64,000 bases of DNA, taken from NCBI GenBank assembly GCA_035550215.1, contig DASZPM010000004.1, positions 1 to 64,000 on the forward strand, written 5' to 3'. A program made the translations under genes and the position numbers. The stretch's first letter is position 1. Each line of letters begins with the position of its first letter. Of the stretch, positions 36,208-45,417 are shown one piece after another. The DNA comes from JABDFW01 sp035550215 (lineage in GTDB: Bacteria; Bacteroidota; Bacteroidia; Chitinophagales; Chitinophagaceae). The notes below the pieces were generated by a model. It made no database searches and had not been told where the DNA came from. It saw only the letters and a list, made by a program, of their open reading frames with translations.

Positions 36208-36472
36208 GGTTATCGCTTAAAAATTCTTTTTTTAACTCTTCAAGTGTGATAACATTACTTGGGTTAGTTTCGTATTCTGCAAGCCTTTCATCCAATATGC
36301 GTAATTCTTCTTCGGTTTCCTCTTCATAGTCTTCTGCATTATCATCACTATAATCAAATTCATCTTCTATCGTACCTTCAATAACATCAATAATGGCACG
36401 CTTTTTTTCAGTAGGCAGTTTTCTAATGGCCTCTAAATTTATCAATGTTTGTATTTCTTCCAACTGCTCCAT
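36200..36472 (-). CDS. Antitoxin of a ParE-type toxin-antitoxin pair
   Basis: 90 aa, very acidic, with an N-terminal helical region (EAIRKLPTEKKRAIIDVIEG). The C-terminal RLAEYETNPSNVITLEELKK resembles the R-x-x-E...G/N-x-x-x-I/T-x-E-E-x pattern of addiction-module antidotes (PF09720-like). The strongly acidic linker of about 25 residues (DEFDYSDDNAEDYEEETEEE) is unusual for the family. The toxin frame follows directly, possibly overlapping the stop by 8 bp. The antitoxin frame is intact although the toxin is not. Confidence 0.75.
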   Translation of the reverse strand: MEQLEEIQTLINLEAIRKLPTEKKRAIIDVIEGTIEDEFDYSDDNAEDYEEETEEELRILDERLAEYETNPSNVITLEELKKEFLSDNRG

Positions 36473-36528
36473 AGCAACACATTTTATAATACTAAGGATA
36501 GCAAAATTTCTGTTGAGAGCAAAACCAC

Positions 36529-37755
36529 CTACCCAAACGCAACCTCCATTTCTTCCACAGTCTTCTCTGTGTCAAAAAAGCTAACCAGCTTTCTTATTAC
36601 CTCCTCTACAATGGCGTCGGGGCAGCTTGCGCCGCTGGTAATAAGTATTTTAACCGGGTGGTTAACGGATAAGTATCCAGTAGTAACAGATTCCTCCTTG
36701 GTTTGCCAGTTGCAGTGCAGAATGTTTTCCTTTGACAGTATTTTAGCGGCTGAATTAACAAAGTAGCTTGGCAGCTTTTGTTCACATAACTCAACAAGGT
36801 GGCTGGTGTTGCTGCTGTTATACCCCCCTACAATTATCGCCAGGTCGGCTTCAGTATCCAGCATTCCGGCAACAGCACTTTGGTTATCATTGGTGGCGTA
36901 ACAAAGGGTATCCCTGGTATCGGCAAACCGGCTTTGTATGGTTGCGTCTGTTAAGCCGTAATGCTGCTTAATCACCCCTTTTAAATATTCTGCAATAGCC
37001 TGTGTATCAGTGGCAAGCTGGGTAGTTTGGTTTACCACCCCAATACGCTGCAAATGCCGTGTAACATCAAAATTGTTGCTGTAGCGGCCTTTAAATTCCG
37101 TATAAAATTGCTCAATGGGTTTTTCGCCGGTAATATATTTTGCCAGTTCAACGGTCTCCTGCATATCGTTCACTATCACCGTTGGGGTATGCAGCGAGGC
37201 GTGGGAGAAAGTAGCCCTTGTTTCTTCGTGCCGGGGCTTGCCGTGTACCACAATGCTGTAACCTTTCTGGGCAATTTGTTCGCTGCGGTTCCACACCTTC
37301 TCTACAAACGGGCAGGTGGTATTATATTTTTCTGTATGTATGCCTTTGGCATTCAGCAGTTTCTCAATTTCCAGCGTCGTTCCAAAAGCCGGTATTATCA
37401 CTACATCATCTTCAGTAAGTTCCTCAAATCCAATAACCTGCCGCCCGTAAGTATCCTGCAGAAATTGCACCCCTCTCGCCTGCAAATCAGCATTTACCTG
37501 GGGGTTATGTATCATTTCACTCAATAAAAAAATACGCTTTCCCTCGTTTTCTTCAATGGTTTTAAAAGCTATTTCAATGGCATTTTCAACGCCGTAGCAA
37601 AAGCCAAAATGTCGGGCAAGGTATATTTGCACAGGGCCAAAATCAAGCAGGGTAGGGGTAAAATCTTTTTTTAACTTATCCTGCTGGCGGCGTTTGTTTT
37701 TTACTGCGCTTATAAGGCTGCTTCGATATATGTTGGGAACGTCAAACTGCTTCAT
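36529..37755 (-). CDS. ispH: 4-hydroxy-3-methylbut-2-enyl diphosphate reductase
   Basis: 408 aa, the last enzyme of the MEP isoprenoid pathway. It makes IPP and DMAPP with a cytoplasmic [4Fe-4S] cluster. The three cluster Cys are in FGFCYGVENA, NTTCPFVEKVW and TSGASCPDAIV. Active-site residues are in VVHGKPRHEETRATFSHA and the GGYNSSNTSHL segment. The enzyme is about 90 residues longer than the E. coli protein because of an N-terminal extension and an insert, as in other long-form IspH proteins of this phylum. It is transcribed alone, divergent from htpG. Confidence 0.96.
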   Translation of the reverse strand: MKQFDVPNIYRSSLISAVKNKRRQQDKLKKDFTPTLLDFGPVQIYLARHFGFCYGVENAIEIAFKTIEENEGKRIFLLSEMIHNPQVNADLQARGVQFLQDTYGRQVIGFEELTEDDVVIIPAFGTTLEIEKLLNAKGIHTEKYNTTCPFVEKVWNRSEQIAQKGYSIVVHGKPRHEETRATFSHASLHTPTVIVNDMQETVELAKYITGEKPIEQFYTEFKGRYSNNFDVTRHLQRIGVVNQTTQLATDTQAIAEYLKGVIKQHYGLTDATIQSRFADTRDTLCYATNDNQSAVAGMLDTEADLAIIVGGYNSSNTSHLVELCEQKLPSYFVNSAAKILSKENILHCNWQTKEESVTTGYLSVNHPVKILITSGASCPDAIVEEVIRKLVSFFDTEKTVEEMEVAFG

Positions 37756-37893
37756 ACACTAATTAACAGTTACAAAGGTACAAAACTGCGTTTGCAGTTG
37801 ATTATTATTGACATACTGGCAGAACAAAACCCTTTGGTACTGTGTTTGATTGTTCCAGACAGTTAAATTTTCAAACAATCAAACTGAACAGGT

Positions 37894-39765
37894 ATGCAAA
37901 AAGGACAGATTCGTGTTCAAACGGAGAACATCTTTCCTATTATAAAGAAGTTTTTGTACAGCGATCACGAGATTTTTGTACGTGAGTTGGTAAGTAACGC
38001 TGTTGATGCCACCCAAAAAATTAAGGCCCTTTCTTCCATGGGCGAGGCAACGGGTGAACTCGGCGAGTTGCGCATAGATGTAGTGCTGAACGAAAAAGAA
38101 AAAACCCTGAGTATTATTGACCGTGGCGTGGGCATGACAGAAGGCGAGGTTGACAAATACATTAACCAGGTGGCTTTTAGCGGCGCGGAAGAGTTTTTGG
38201 ATAAATACAAGGATGCCAATATAATAGGCCATTTTGGCCTTGGTTTTTACAGCGCTTTTATGGTGAGTGAAAAGGTGGAAATTTTCACCAAAAGCTATAA
38301 AGATGAAAGCGGCGTTTACTGGAGCTGTGACGGCAGCCCGGAATTTGAATTATACCAGATTGACAAAAGCGACCGTGGTACCCGGATAGTGCTGCACATT
38401 AACGATGACAGCAAAGAATTTTTAGAAGGCTACCGCATTAAAACTATTCTTGAGAAGTTTTGCCGCTTTTTACCCGTGCCTATATATTTTACTGAAGAAG
38501 GAAAAGAGAAAGAAGATGATAAGAAGGAAGGAGGAGAAGAGCAAAAGCCAATAAACAACACATCGCCAATCTGGATTAAAAAGCCATCAGAATTAACAGC
38601 AGAAGATTACCAGAACTTTTACCGGGAGTTGTACCCTTATAGTGAAACCCCGTTGTTCTGGATTCACCTTAATGTAGATTATCCGTTTAACCTTACCGGC
38701 GTATTATATTTCCCTAAAATAAAGCAGAGCTACGAAATACAGAAGGACAAAATTCAGCTTTACAGCAACCAGGTATTTGTTACCGATGAAGTAAAGGACA
38801 TTGTACCTGAATTTTTAATGCTGCTGCATGGCGTGATAGACAGCCCGGATATTCCTTTGAACGTTAGCCGCAGTTACCTGCAGGGTGACCCTAATGTGAA
38901 GAAAATAAATTCACATATTACCAAAAAAGTGGCCGACAAGCTGGAAGAAATTTTCAAAAATGACCGTAAATCTTTTGAAGAAAAATGGGAAAGCCTCGGT
39001 CTTTTTGTGAAGTATGGAATGATGACTGATGACAAGTTTTTGGAGAAGGCCAATAAGTTTTTGGTAATGGAGGATGCGGCACCGGCTGAAGGTGAAGCAA
39101 AATTCTTTACACTGGAAGAATACAAACTGGCTACAGAAACTTTGCAAAAAAACAAGGAAGGCAAACAGGTTATCATTTATACTACCAACCCGGTGCAACA
39201 GGATGCTTACGTGAAAGCCTGTACCGCCAAAGGATATAAAGTTGTAAAGATGGAGACGCTGGTTGATGCCGCCTTCATCAACAACATGGAAATGAAATGG
39301 CAAAATGTGCACTTTGTGCGCGTGGATGCCGATATAGTGGATAATATTATTGATAAGCAGGAGAATGCCGAAAGCGTACTAAGCAAAGATGAAGAAGAAA
39401 AACTGAAAGGCTTGTTTAAGCTTGAAATTCCTGAACTGCATGCCTCTGTTGAAATAAAAGGTCTTAGCCCCGAAACGGCGCCTGTTATAGCAACACGGCC
39501 CGAATTTATGCGCCGTATGAAGGATATGGGTGCGATGGGCGGCGGAATGACCGCTTTTTATGCACAAATGCCGGATGAGGTAACTTTAACGGTAAATGGT
39601 AATCACCCAATTTATCAAACCCTGTTAAAGGAAGAAGATAAAGAAAAGCAGGAAAAGCAGGTGCGTACACTGGCTGACCTGGCGTTACTTTCCCAGGGAT
39701 TATTAAAAGGCAGTGAACTGACTAATTTCATTAACCGCAGTGTAGAGCTGATGAATAAAAATTAA
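37894..39765 (+). CDS. htpG: Molecular chaperone HtpG (Hsp90)
   Basis: 623 aa cytoplasmic Hsp90. The N-terminal ATPase has ELVSNAVDATQKIKAL, DRGVGMTEGEVDKYINQVAF and GHFGLGFYSAFMV, the GHKL nucleotide-binding motifs. The middle domain has PLFWIHLNVDYPFNLTGVLY and GVIDSPDIPLNVSRSYLQ, which includes the catalytic-loop Arg. The C-terminal domain ends without a charged tail. A short acidic/lysine insert lies at about residues 203-220. It is monocistronic, with its own terminator 18 bp after the stop. Confidence 0.97.
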   Translation: MQKGQIRVQTENIFPIIKKFLYSDHEIFVRELVSNAVDATQKIKALSSMGEATGELGELRIDVVLNEKEKTLSIIDRGVGMTEGEVDKYINQVAFSGAEEFLDKYKDANIIGHFGLGFYSAFMVSEKVEIFTKSYKDESGVYWSCDGSPEFELYQIDKSDRGTRIVLHINDDSKEFLEGYRIKTILEKFCRFLPVPIYFTEEGKEKEDDKKEGGEEQKPINNTSPIWIKKPSELTAEDYQNFYRELYPYSETPLFWIHLNVDYPFNLTGVLYFPKIKQSYEIQKDKIQLYSNQVFVTDEVKDIVPEFLMLLHGVIDSPDIPLNVSRSYLQGDPNVKKINSHITKKVADKLEEIFKNDRKSFEEKWESLGLFVKYGMMTDDKFLEKANKFLVMEDAAPAEGEAKFFTLEEYKLATETLQKNKEGKQVIIYTTNPVQQDAYVKACTAKGYKVVKMETLVDAAFINNMEMKWQNVHFVRVDADIVDNIIDKQENAESVLSKDEEEKLKGLFKLEIPELHASVEIKGLSPETAPVIATRPEFMRRMKDMGAMGGGMTAFYAQMPDEVTLTVNGNHPIYQTLLKEEDKEKQEKQVRTLADLALLSQGLLKGSELTNFINRSVELMNKN

Positions 39766-39782
39766 ACGGTTTTACCATAAAG

Positions 39783-39816
39783 AAGAGACTGTTTAATAAA
39801 GCAGTCTCTTTTTTTA
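39783..39816 (+). terminator. Terminator of htpG
   Basis: AAGAGACTG / CAGTCTCTT arms with a 10-nt loop, running into seven T. It starts 18 bp after the htpG stop and is partly symmetrical, so it may also serve the convergent TPR gene. Confidence 0.8.
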
Positions 39817-39825
39817 TGGGTATTA

Positions 39826-40641
39826 TTATTCTGCCCCAAGCCTTTTTAAACCTGCGTGCGCTTCTGTAAGATTTTTGTCAAGACCCAGCGATTGTTTAAA
39901 CCTTAAAACGGCGCTGTCTTTTTTATTCAGCATTTCGTAACAGCGTGCCTGGTAATAGTATGAATCAGCATACAGGTTATTAACCTTTGCCGCAAAATTG
40001 AACACGTTAAGGGCATCATTATATTGTTTGTTATCAAAATATACCAGCCCTTTTTCAATATACGCTTCCATGTAGGTATAGTTATTGGATATGCATTCAT
40101 CAAATTTCTGCAGTGCGGCATCGCGGTTATGGGTTCGCGCATAATACACGCCGGCAATAAAGGCACTGCTCGCGTCATATTCAGCGCCAAGTCCCATATC
40201 CTTCACCCGGGAACATATCAGCAGGGCACGCGGATTTTTGGTTTCTGCATATAAATTGGCAAGGTCAAGCAGGCCGTCGGGAGATTCGTAAATGTGCAGT
40301 GCCTTGGCATAGCTTTCCATGGCTTTTATGGTATCTTTTGCATCCTCGGCAATACTGCCCCTGTTCAGCCATAGCTTATAATTTGTACTGTCTTTTGAAA
40401 CGAGGGTGTCCATTTGTTTCAGGGCCAAATCAGCCATATTTACGCTGTCTAAGGCATACGCAAGCTTAAGGCGAATATTGTTGCTGTCGGGGTTAATGCG
40501 AACGGCCTCATATAAATCGCTCACAGCTTTCGGAAGTGTATTACCTGTTTCACCGGGCTTGGGCGTAACGTCCGGGGTGTTGTTATTACAGGCAGTCAAT
40601 AATATTGCCGTTGTAACAATAGCCGCTAAACATTTTTTCAT
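39826..40641 (-). CDS. TPR-repeat lipoprotein
   Basis: 271 aa. The N-terminus is a lipoprotein signal peptide with lipobox ILLTAC (Cys about residue 18). The body is about six TPR-like helical hairpins, for example YKLWLNRGSIAEDAKDTIKA, CISNNYTYMEAYIEKGLVYF and ADSYYYQARCYEMLNKKDSA. It is probably anchored in the envelope as a scaffold. The ATG at 40641 is chosen because it begins the signal peptide; the frame is open 54 bp further up. It is convergent with htpG and divergent from the propeller protein at 40732. Confidence 0.88.
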   Translation of the reverse strand: MKKCLAAIVTTAILLTACNNNTPDVTPKPGETGNTLPKAVSDLYEAVRINPDSNNIRLKLAYALDSVNMADLALKQMDTLVSKDSTNYKLWLNRGSIAEDAKDTIKAMESYAKALHIYESPDGLLDLANLYAETKNPRALLICSRVKDMGLGAEYDASSAFIAGVYYARTHNRDAALQKFDECISNNYTYMEAYIEKGLVYFDNKQYNDALNVFNFAAKVNNLYADSYYYQARCYEMLNKKDSAVLRFKQSLGLDKNLTEAHAGLKRLGAE

Positions 40642-40731
40642 CACACAAAAATAAACGCGTACCTGCTTTTTTGACTGTTTTGTTACACAAACCATGGCCG
40701 TTACTGCTTATTTTGCAAAAAATTATAATTA

Positions 40732-41808
40732 ATGAGCCCTCATACCTGCAAAGCCGCCGCGGTTGCCGCCTTTTTGCTGCTCCGGTTGTCAGCTTCTTCC
40801 CAAACCGATACCCTGCATTATGCTGAGGAAAAACATTTTGTGAATGTACAGCAGTTAACTACCGGCGGAGATAACGCCGAAGCTTACTGGAGCTATGATA
40901 GTAAGCATGTTATCTTTCAGCGGACAAACCCCAAAGAAGGTATTATGTGCGACCGGATGTTTATGGGTACGATACCTGAACTAAACCAGCCTTTTACATA
41001 TAAGCAGGTAAGCAGTGGCAAAGGCCGTACAACCTGCGGTTTTTTTATGCCTGACGGCAAACACATTATTTACGCGTCAACCCACCTTGCGGGTGATAGT
41101 TGCCCGCCGCTGCCAGACCGCAGTAAATTTAATAACCGTTATATATGGCCTATTTATGATAGCTACGATATTTTTATGGCGGATACCAACGGGCATATCA
41201 TTAAACAGCTTACCAATACACCTGGTTATGATGCAGAAGCTACTTTAAGCCCCGATGGAAAAAAGATGATATTTACCTCGACGCGCAACGGTGACCTTGA
41301 CCTTTACATTATGGACTTAACTACTTACAAGGTAAAACAAATTACGCACGAACTTGGATATGATGGCGGCGCATGGTTTAGCCCTGATGGCAAAAAAATT
41401 GTTTGGCGTGCCAGCCGGCCCAAAACAGGCGCGGAAATTGCAGACTATAAAGACCTGCTGTCAAAAGGGTTGGTCGCTCCTACACAAATGGAAGTGTTTG
41501 TAGCAGATGCAGACGGCAGTCACATACAGCAAGTAACAAACCTTGGGCAGGCTAATTGGGCGCCTAATTTTACGCCCGACAGCAAGCGTATTATATTTTG
41601 CAGTAACCATGAGTATAAAAGAGGCTTCCCCTTCAACATGTACCTTATAAATTTTGACGGCAGCGGTATGGAAAAGATAAGCCGTGATAAAGGATTTGAT
41701 GCCTTCCCTATGTTTAGCCCTGATGGAAAGAAAATAATGTTTTCTTCCAACAGGAATAACGGCGGCGGACATGATACCAATGTATTTATTGCTGATTGGG
41801 TGAACTGA
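40732..41808 (+). CDS. TolB-like beta-propeller protein (PD40/WD40-like), secreted
   Basis: 358 aa. A signal peptide (AAAVAAFLLLRLSASSQ) is followed by about six propeller blades with the PD40 signature: LSPDGKKMIFTSTRNGDLDL, FSPDGKKIVWRASRP, FTPDSKRIIFCSNHE and FSPDGKKIMFSSNRN. There is no enzymatic domain after the propeller. It is probably periplasmic; family members are binding or scaffold proteins. It faces the large propeller/barrel protein gene across a shared hairpin. Confidence 0.88.
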   Translation: MSPHTCKAAAVAAFLLLRLSASSQTDTLHYAEEKHFVNVQQLTTGGDNAEAYWSYDSKHVIFQRTNPKEGIMCDRMFMGTIPELNQPFTYKQVSSGKGRTTCGFFMPDGKHIIYASTHLAGDSCPPLPDRSKFNNRYIWPIYDSYDIFMADTNGHIIKQLTNTPGYDAEATLSPDGKKMIFTSTRNGDLDLYIMDLTTYKVKQITHELGYDGGAWFSPDGKKIVWRASRPKTGAEIADYKDLLSKGLVAPTQMEVFVADADGSHIQQVTNLGQANWAPNFTPDSKRIIFCSNHEYKRGFPFNMYLINFDGSGMEKISRDKGFDAFPMFSPDGKKIMFSSNRNNGGGHDTNVFIADWVN

Positions 41809-41860
41809 TTGCGGGTTAGGTATAAAGACGGAACGGGTGCACTTGCAAATGATGCCTTGT

Positions 41861-41904
41861 AACACAAAGGCCGTGGTTTGTTATTAAACTGCGGCCTTTG
41901 TGTT
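41861..41904. terminator. Bidirectional hairpin between convergent genes
   Basis: Arms AACACAAAGGCCG and CGGCCTTTGTGTT are perfect over 13 bp, with a further inner GTTT / AAAC pairing. It lies between the ends of two convergent genes and has no long T-run, so it probably works as a shared 3' end or processing structure. Confidence 0.6.
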
Positions 41905-41940
41905 GCTTAAACCGGAATATTATTGCCGGGTAAACTGCTA

Positions 41941-44900
41941 TTAAAAGTCAAATCCCAATGCAAAGTACCAAATCGGCTTACCACTAAAAAAACGGTCCAT
42001 CGGCCAACCGGCATCAATCTTAAGAAAATAACCCAGCAATGTGCTGCGGGCGCCAAAACCGTAGCCGCCTGCAAATGGGCCAATGCCGCCTGCCCGTTCC
42101 CTGAAAGTAATCGGCTGTTCTGATGCGGTGTAGGTTGGCCGTTCAATATTCTTCAGCGACCCTGCCCATGCAGTACCTAAATCAAAAAATTGCACCAGTT
42201 GAAAGTTGCGTACAAAGGCATTATTGATAGGCTTGTTGAAGAACGTGGTAAAAATGGGTAACCTCAGTTCACTGTTTATTACCAGGGCATTATTGCCGTT
42301 GGCTATGTTTTGGGTAAAGCCGCGCAAATTGATAGCTAAAGATTGGTATGCATAATTTTGGGAACCGTCAATTTGCGTATTGTTGTTAAACTTGGGGCTT
42401 ACCCAGCCGTCAGCACCACCGAGATAATAGATAATTTTTGAGTCGCCGAAAGAAAAATCACCTGCAGCCCTTACTGCCCAGATGAAGTTGCGGTATATCT
42501 TGTAATAATTTCTTGCATCAAAGCCCACGTTGTATATAGGCTTGCCTGCCGCGTTTGATACGCCGGAAGTTTGACCTGTGGTTAACGGAAAATATATATC
42601 AGTATAAATTTTCCAGCGCAGGCCATTCCATATATTTTGTACCGGGTTAATGGTATTGTCATACACGTACTCAAAATGGGTTACGGCTGTGTAACGTAGT
42701 GAGTCTTTCACACTTAAGCTGTTTACATCAGCCACGCCGTTTATGTTATTATACGGGCGTAGAACGGAGCGGTCGGAGCGTATACCGATGATGCCCCTTA
42801 CACTTTTAATTTCGTTTATGGGTAAACCAAGGTTTACTTCATAAAGGTTGGTGTACAGGGCATTGTCATAAGCATAGTAGGGCGGGTCTTCGCTGGTATA
42901 AAGGCTGGCATAATTAGTTATGTTGCTGCGGTAATAGGTTAAACCCCAGTCAAGCCAGCGGCGGTAATTTTGAAAAGAGAAGAATACGTCTTTGTCAGAC
43001 AGGTTTGTGCCAAACCTTATGCCGCCGATAAATTTTACATCTTCCATTATATCGCTCGTGCCTACACGGAAGGAGAAATCAACATCATTACCATTGTTCA
43101 ACTGTATCGGCCCCGCGCCATTGGCAAAAGGCTGAAAACGGTTTACAAGAATGTTATTGGTTACCCCGGCCAATACATAATCCGCATTAAACTTTAACCT
43201 GTAGTCGTACAACGACGACTTGTTAAGCGCAGGCTCCCTGGCGGGTGTTATGCCAGTTACACCAGTGCTTCCATCCTGTGCTTTTGCTGAATCAGGTTTT
43301 TCATCCTCAAATTCATTCTGAAAAATATTTTTCTTTGGTTTCGCCGGTTCTGTATCTTTTTTAATCGCCGCTCTTCCGCCTGCAAGCCTGTCCCGTTGTA
43401 TCAGGCTCTTAATATAATCTGTGGGCCTTGCATTTATATTGCGCTTGCGTAAGGCTATGGAATCTACTTTAAGCTTATATAAAAACTTCTCATCACCTTC
43501 TCTTCTCACCTCGCTAACCTGTTCATTATTGCCTGCTACCCTTGATTCAAGCAGGCTGCTTTGGTAATTGGTGATAGGGAAGGTATATGTTGAATCCTTA
43601 TATATCTGGAAGTAGCTGATGCTGTCAGGCTCCTGCTTTTGCCATGCAGTCAGGGTGCTGTCAAGTTCTTTATCGCCCGGGTTGCGCAATATTTCGTCTC
43701 CAATGTAATACAATGTGTCCAGCCCTTCCCTTTGCGTGGTAAAAAAGCCTGCCCACCTGTTGGCAATGCCGTTCTCGTCGTTTACATAGGTAAAGTGGCT
43801 GGTGTTATAAGGGGTTGGGTAACGCGCGTTGCCGTATTTTACATTGGTAAGCTGTGTTATTTGTTTAAAGTTGCCGTCATTCAGCAGGTCAACTAAAAAT
43901 ATATTGAAATGGTTCCTGCTTGGTAATGCAGTGTCACCACCAGGGTTTACACCCGGCCTGTTTGAAGAAAATATTATACCTGTGCGGTTGGGGAAAGATA
44001 CATAGGCGGGATCGAGGTCATCATACACATCGTTGGTAATGGCCTTAATTTTTCCGTTATCAATTTTATAGGTAAAAATGTCTGTATGGCCGTTTTTTAC
44101 CGCGCTAAGCAAAAGTGTATTGGCGTCAAGCATAAAACTGGCATCAAGCACCTGGTCAAAGCCCACAACTTCCTGCTGAAACCTTTTAATATTGGCAATA
44201 GCATCGTACACGAACATAAAAACCTTACCATTTTTAGGATACATAACCAGCAGGCGGGAGCCTTTTCCATCCCATGCCAGCAGGGGATAATCCGAGTTTT
44301 CGGTAGCGCCCAGGTTGCGGAAGCCGAATTTTAGCAGTATTTTTTCATCGTAAAAATTGTCAACGTATTTAACGCTGTAGGCGCCGCTGTTAAATTTTAC
44401 CACTGCATAAGAGTTATTGCGTGGATTGGGGTTAACAGCAAACCTGAAATAATCTATTTTTTTATCAGACTCTTCTACAATTGAAAGCCTGCCTTTAGGG
44501 GCATTTTTACGCTGGCGCAGGTCATTTACATATTTCTGCTCTTCGTATTCCATAAAATCTGCCAGCAGGTCCTTAAACTTTTTTTTACATATTCTTTGCG
44601 ATGCTGTATTCAGGTTTTTGTAAAGCCGGGCCAGGTATAAAAAATAGGTAACGTTTTCGGGCTTGTATTTCTCTGCCACATAATACCACAGGGCGTTTCC
44701 TGCAAGGTTTGGTTTATCAAAGGCAAACGCGTAAAAGTTTTTATAATCACCACTCAGCATTGCACTCTTAAGTTCGTCATCCTTTTCAGGGCTCCAGGGC
44801 TGTGCAATGTATTCAACATACCCGTCTGTTAACCACTGCGGTAAATCAAGCAATGCTGCATTACTGGCAAACTCGCCAATATCATCACCAAATAAAATAT

Positions 44901-45354
44901 TATCACTTAATATTTTGGCTATGCCCTCGCGGATTTTCAGGCGGAGCGTATTGTGGTTACCGTCAAAATAAATAACCATCTTGTTGTTCACCAATTTCGT
45001 AACGCCGCCTGAATTTTGCCAGTCAATACCCAGCCCTATATTGCTGGTTTTATAATCCTCATAATTGTCGTAAATAATTATGTTTGCCCTGCGTTGCAAT
45101 GAGTATTCAACAGCCTGTTCAATAGGGCCTAATTCTTCCTCGGCAACTTCCACCACATTTTTTGCCAGTTCAAGACCGCCTTCATTAAAGTAAACATTAA
45201 AATTGGGGCTTTGATAAAACTTCCAGGTGAACTTTTTGTTTTGTACCCTATTTTTACCAAACTCAACTGTATTAACCTGGGCGTTTAACAAGGCAGGCAA
45301 CAAAATAACCGCAACCAAAAAACTTAATCCGGTGCTAAGGCGTTTAACTTGCAT
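41941..45354 (-). CDS. Large outer-membrane protein: peptidase-MA-like, beta-propeller and beta-barrel domains
   Basis: 1137 aa with a signal peptide (LVAVILLPALLNAQ). The N-terminal third resembles a peptidase-MA-like domain (SPNFNVYFNEGGLE, ALLDLPQWLTDGYVEY), but the HExxH zinc site is replaced by LPQWLTDG-type residues, so it is probably inactive. The middle (about 330-560) has propeller blades such as FPNRTGIIFSSNRPGVNPGG. A linker at 670-720 is rich in Lys and Glu. The C-terminal 400 residues look like a surface-antigen-type barrel ending in a Phe (ALGFDF), as in outer-membrane proteins. Its role is unknown; related architectures recur in Bacteroidota. Confidence 0.82.
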   Translation of the reverse strand: MQVKRLSTGLSFLVAVILLPALLNAQVNTVEFGKNRVQNKKFTWKFYQSPNFNVYFNEGGLELAKNVVEVAEEELGPIEQAVEYSLQRRANIIIYDNYEDYKTSNIGLGIDWQNSGGVTKLVNNKMVIYFDGNHNTLRLKIREGIAKILSDNILFGDDIGEFASNAALLDLPQWLTDGYVEYIAQPWSPEKDDELKSAMLSGDYKNFYAFAFDKPNLAGNALWYYVAEKYKPENVTYFLYLARLYKNLNTASQRICKKKFKDLLADFMEYEEQKYVNDLRQRKNAPKGRLSIVEESDKKIDYFRFAVNPNPRNNSYAVVKFNSGAYSVKYVDNFYDEKILLKFGFRNLGATENSDYPLLAWDGKGSRLLVMYPKNGKVFMFVYDAIANIKRFQQEVVGFDQVLDASFMLDANTLLLSAVKNGHTDIFTYKIDNGKIKAITNDVYDDLDPAYVSFPNRTGIIFSSNRPGVNPGGDTALPSRNHFNIFLVDLLNDGNFKQITQLTNVKYGNARYPTPYNTSHFTYVNDENGIANRWAGFFTTQREGLDTLYYIGDEILRNPGDKELDSTLTAWQKQEPDSISYFQIYKDSTYTFPITNYQSSLLESRVAGNNEQVSEVRREGDEKFLYKLKVDSIALRKRNINARPTDYIKSLIQRDRLAGGRAAIKKDTEPAKPKKNIFQNEFEDEKPDSAKAQDGSTGVTGITPAREPALNKSSLYDYRLKFNADYVLAGVTNNILVNRFQPFANGAGPIQLNNGNDVDFSFRVGTSDIMEDVKFIGGIRFGTNLSDKDVFFSFQNYRRWLDWGLTYYRSNITNYASLYTSEDPPYYAYDNALYTNLYEVNLGLPINEIKSVRGIIGIRSDRSVLRPYNNINGVADVNSLSVKDSLRYTAVTHFEYVYDNTINPVQNIWNGLRWKIYTDIYFPLTTGQTSGVSNAAGKPIYNVGFDARNYYKIYRNFIWAVRAAGDFSFGDSKIIYYLGGADGWVSPKFNNNTQIDGSQNYAYQSLAINLRGFTQNIANGNNALVINSELRLPIFTTFFNKPINNAFVRNFQLVQFFDLGTAWAGSLKNIERPTYTASEQPITFRERAGGIGPFAGGYGFGARSTLLGYFLKIDAGWPMDRFFSGKPIWYFALGFDF

Positions 45355-45417
45355 ATCCGATCTTTAGAATTTTAAAATTAACACAAATGTTTGTAACGAA
45401 CTTGTAAAAAAAGTGTT

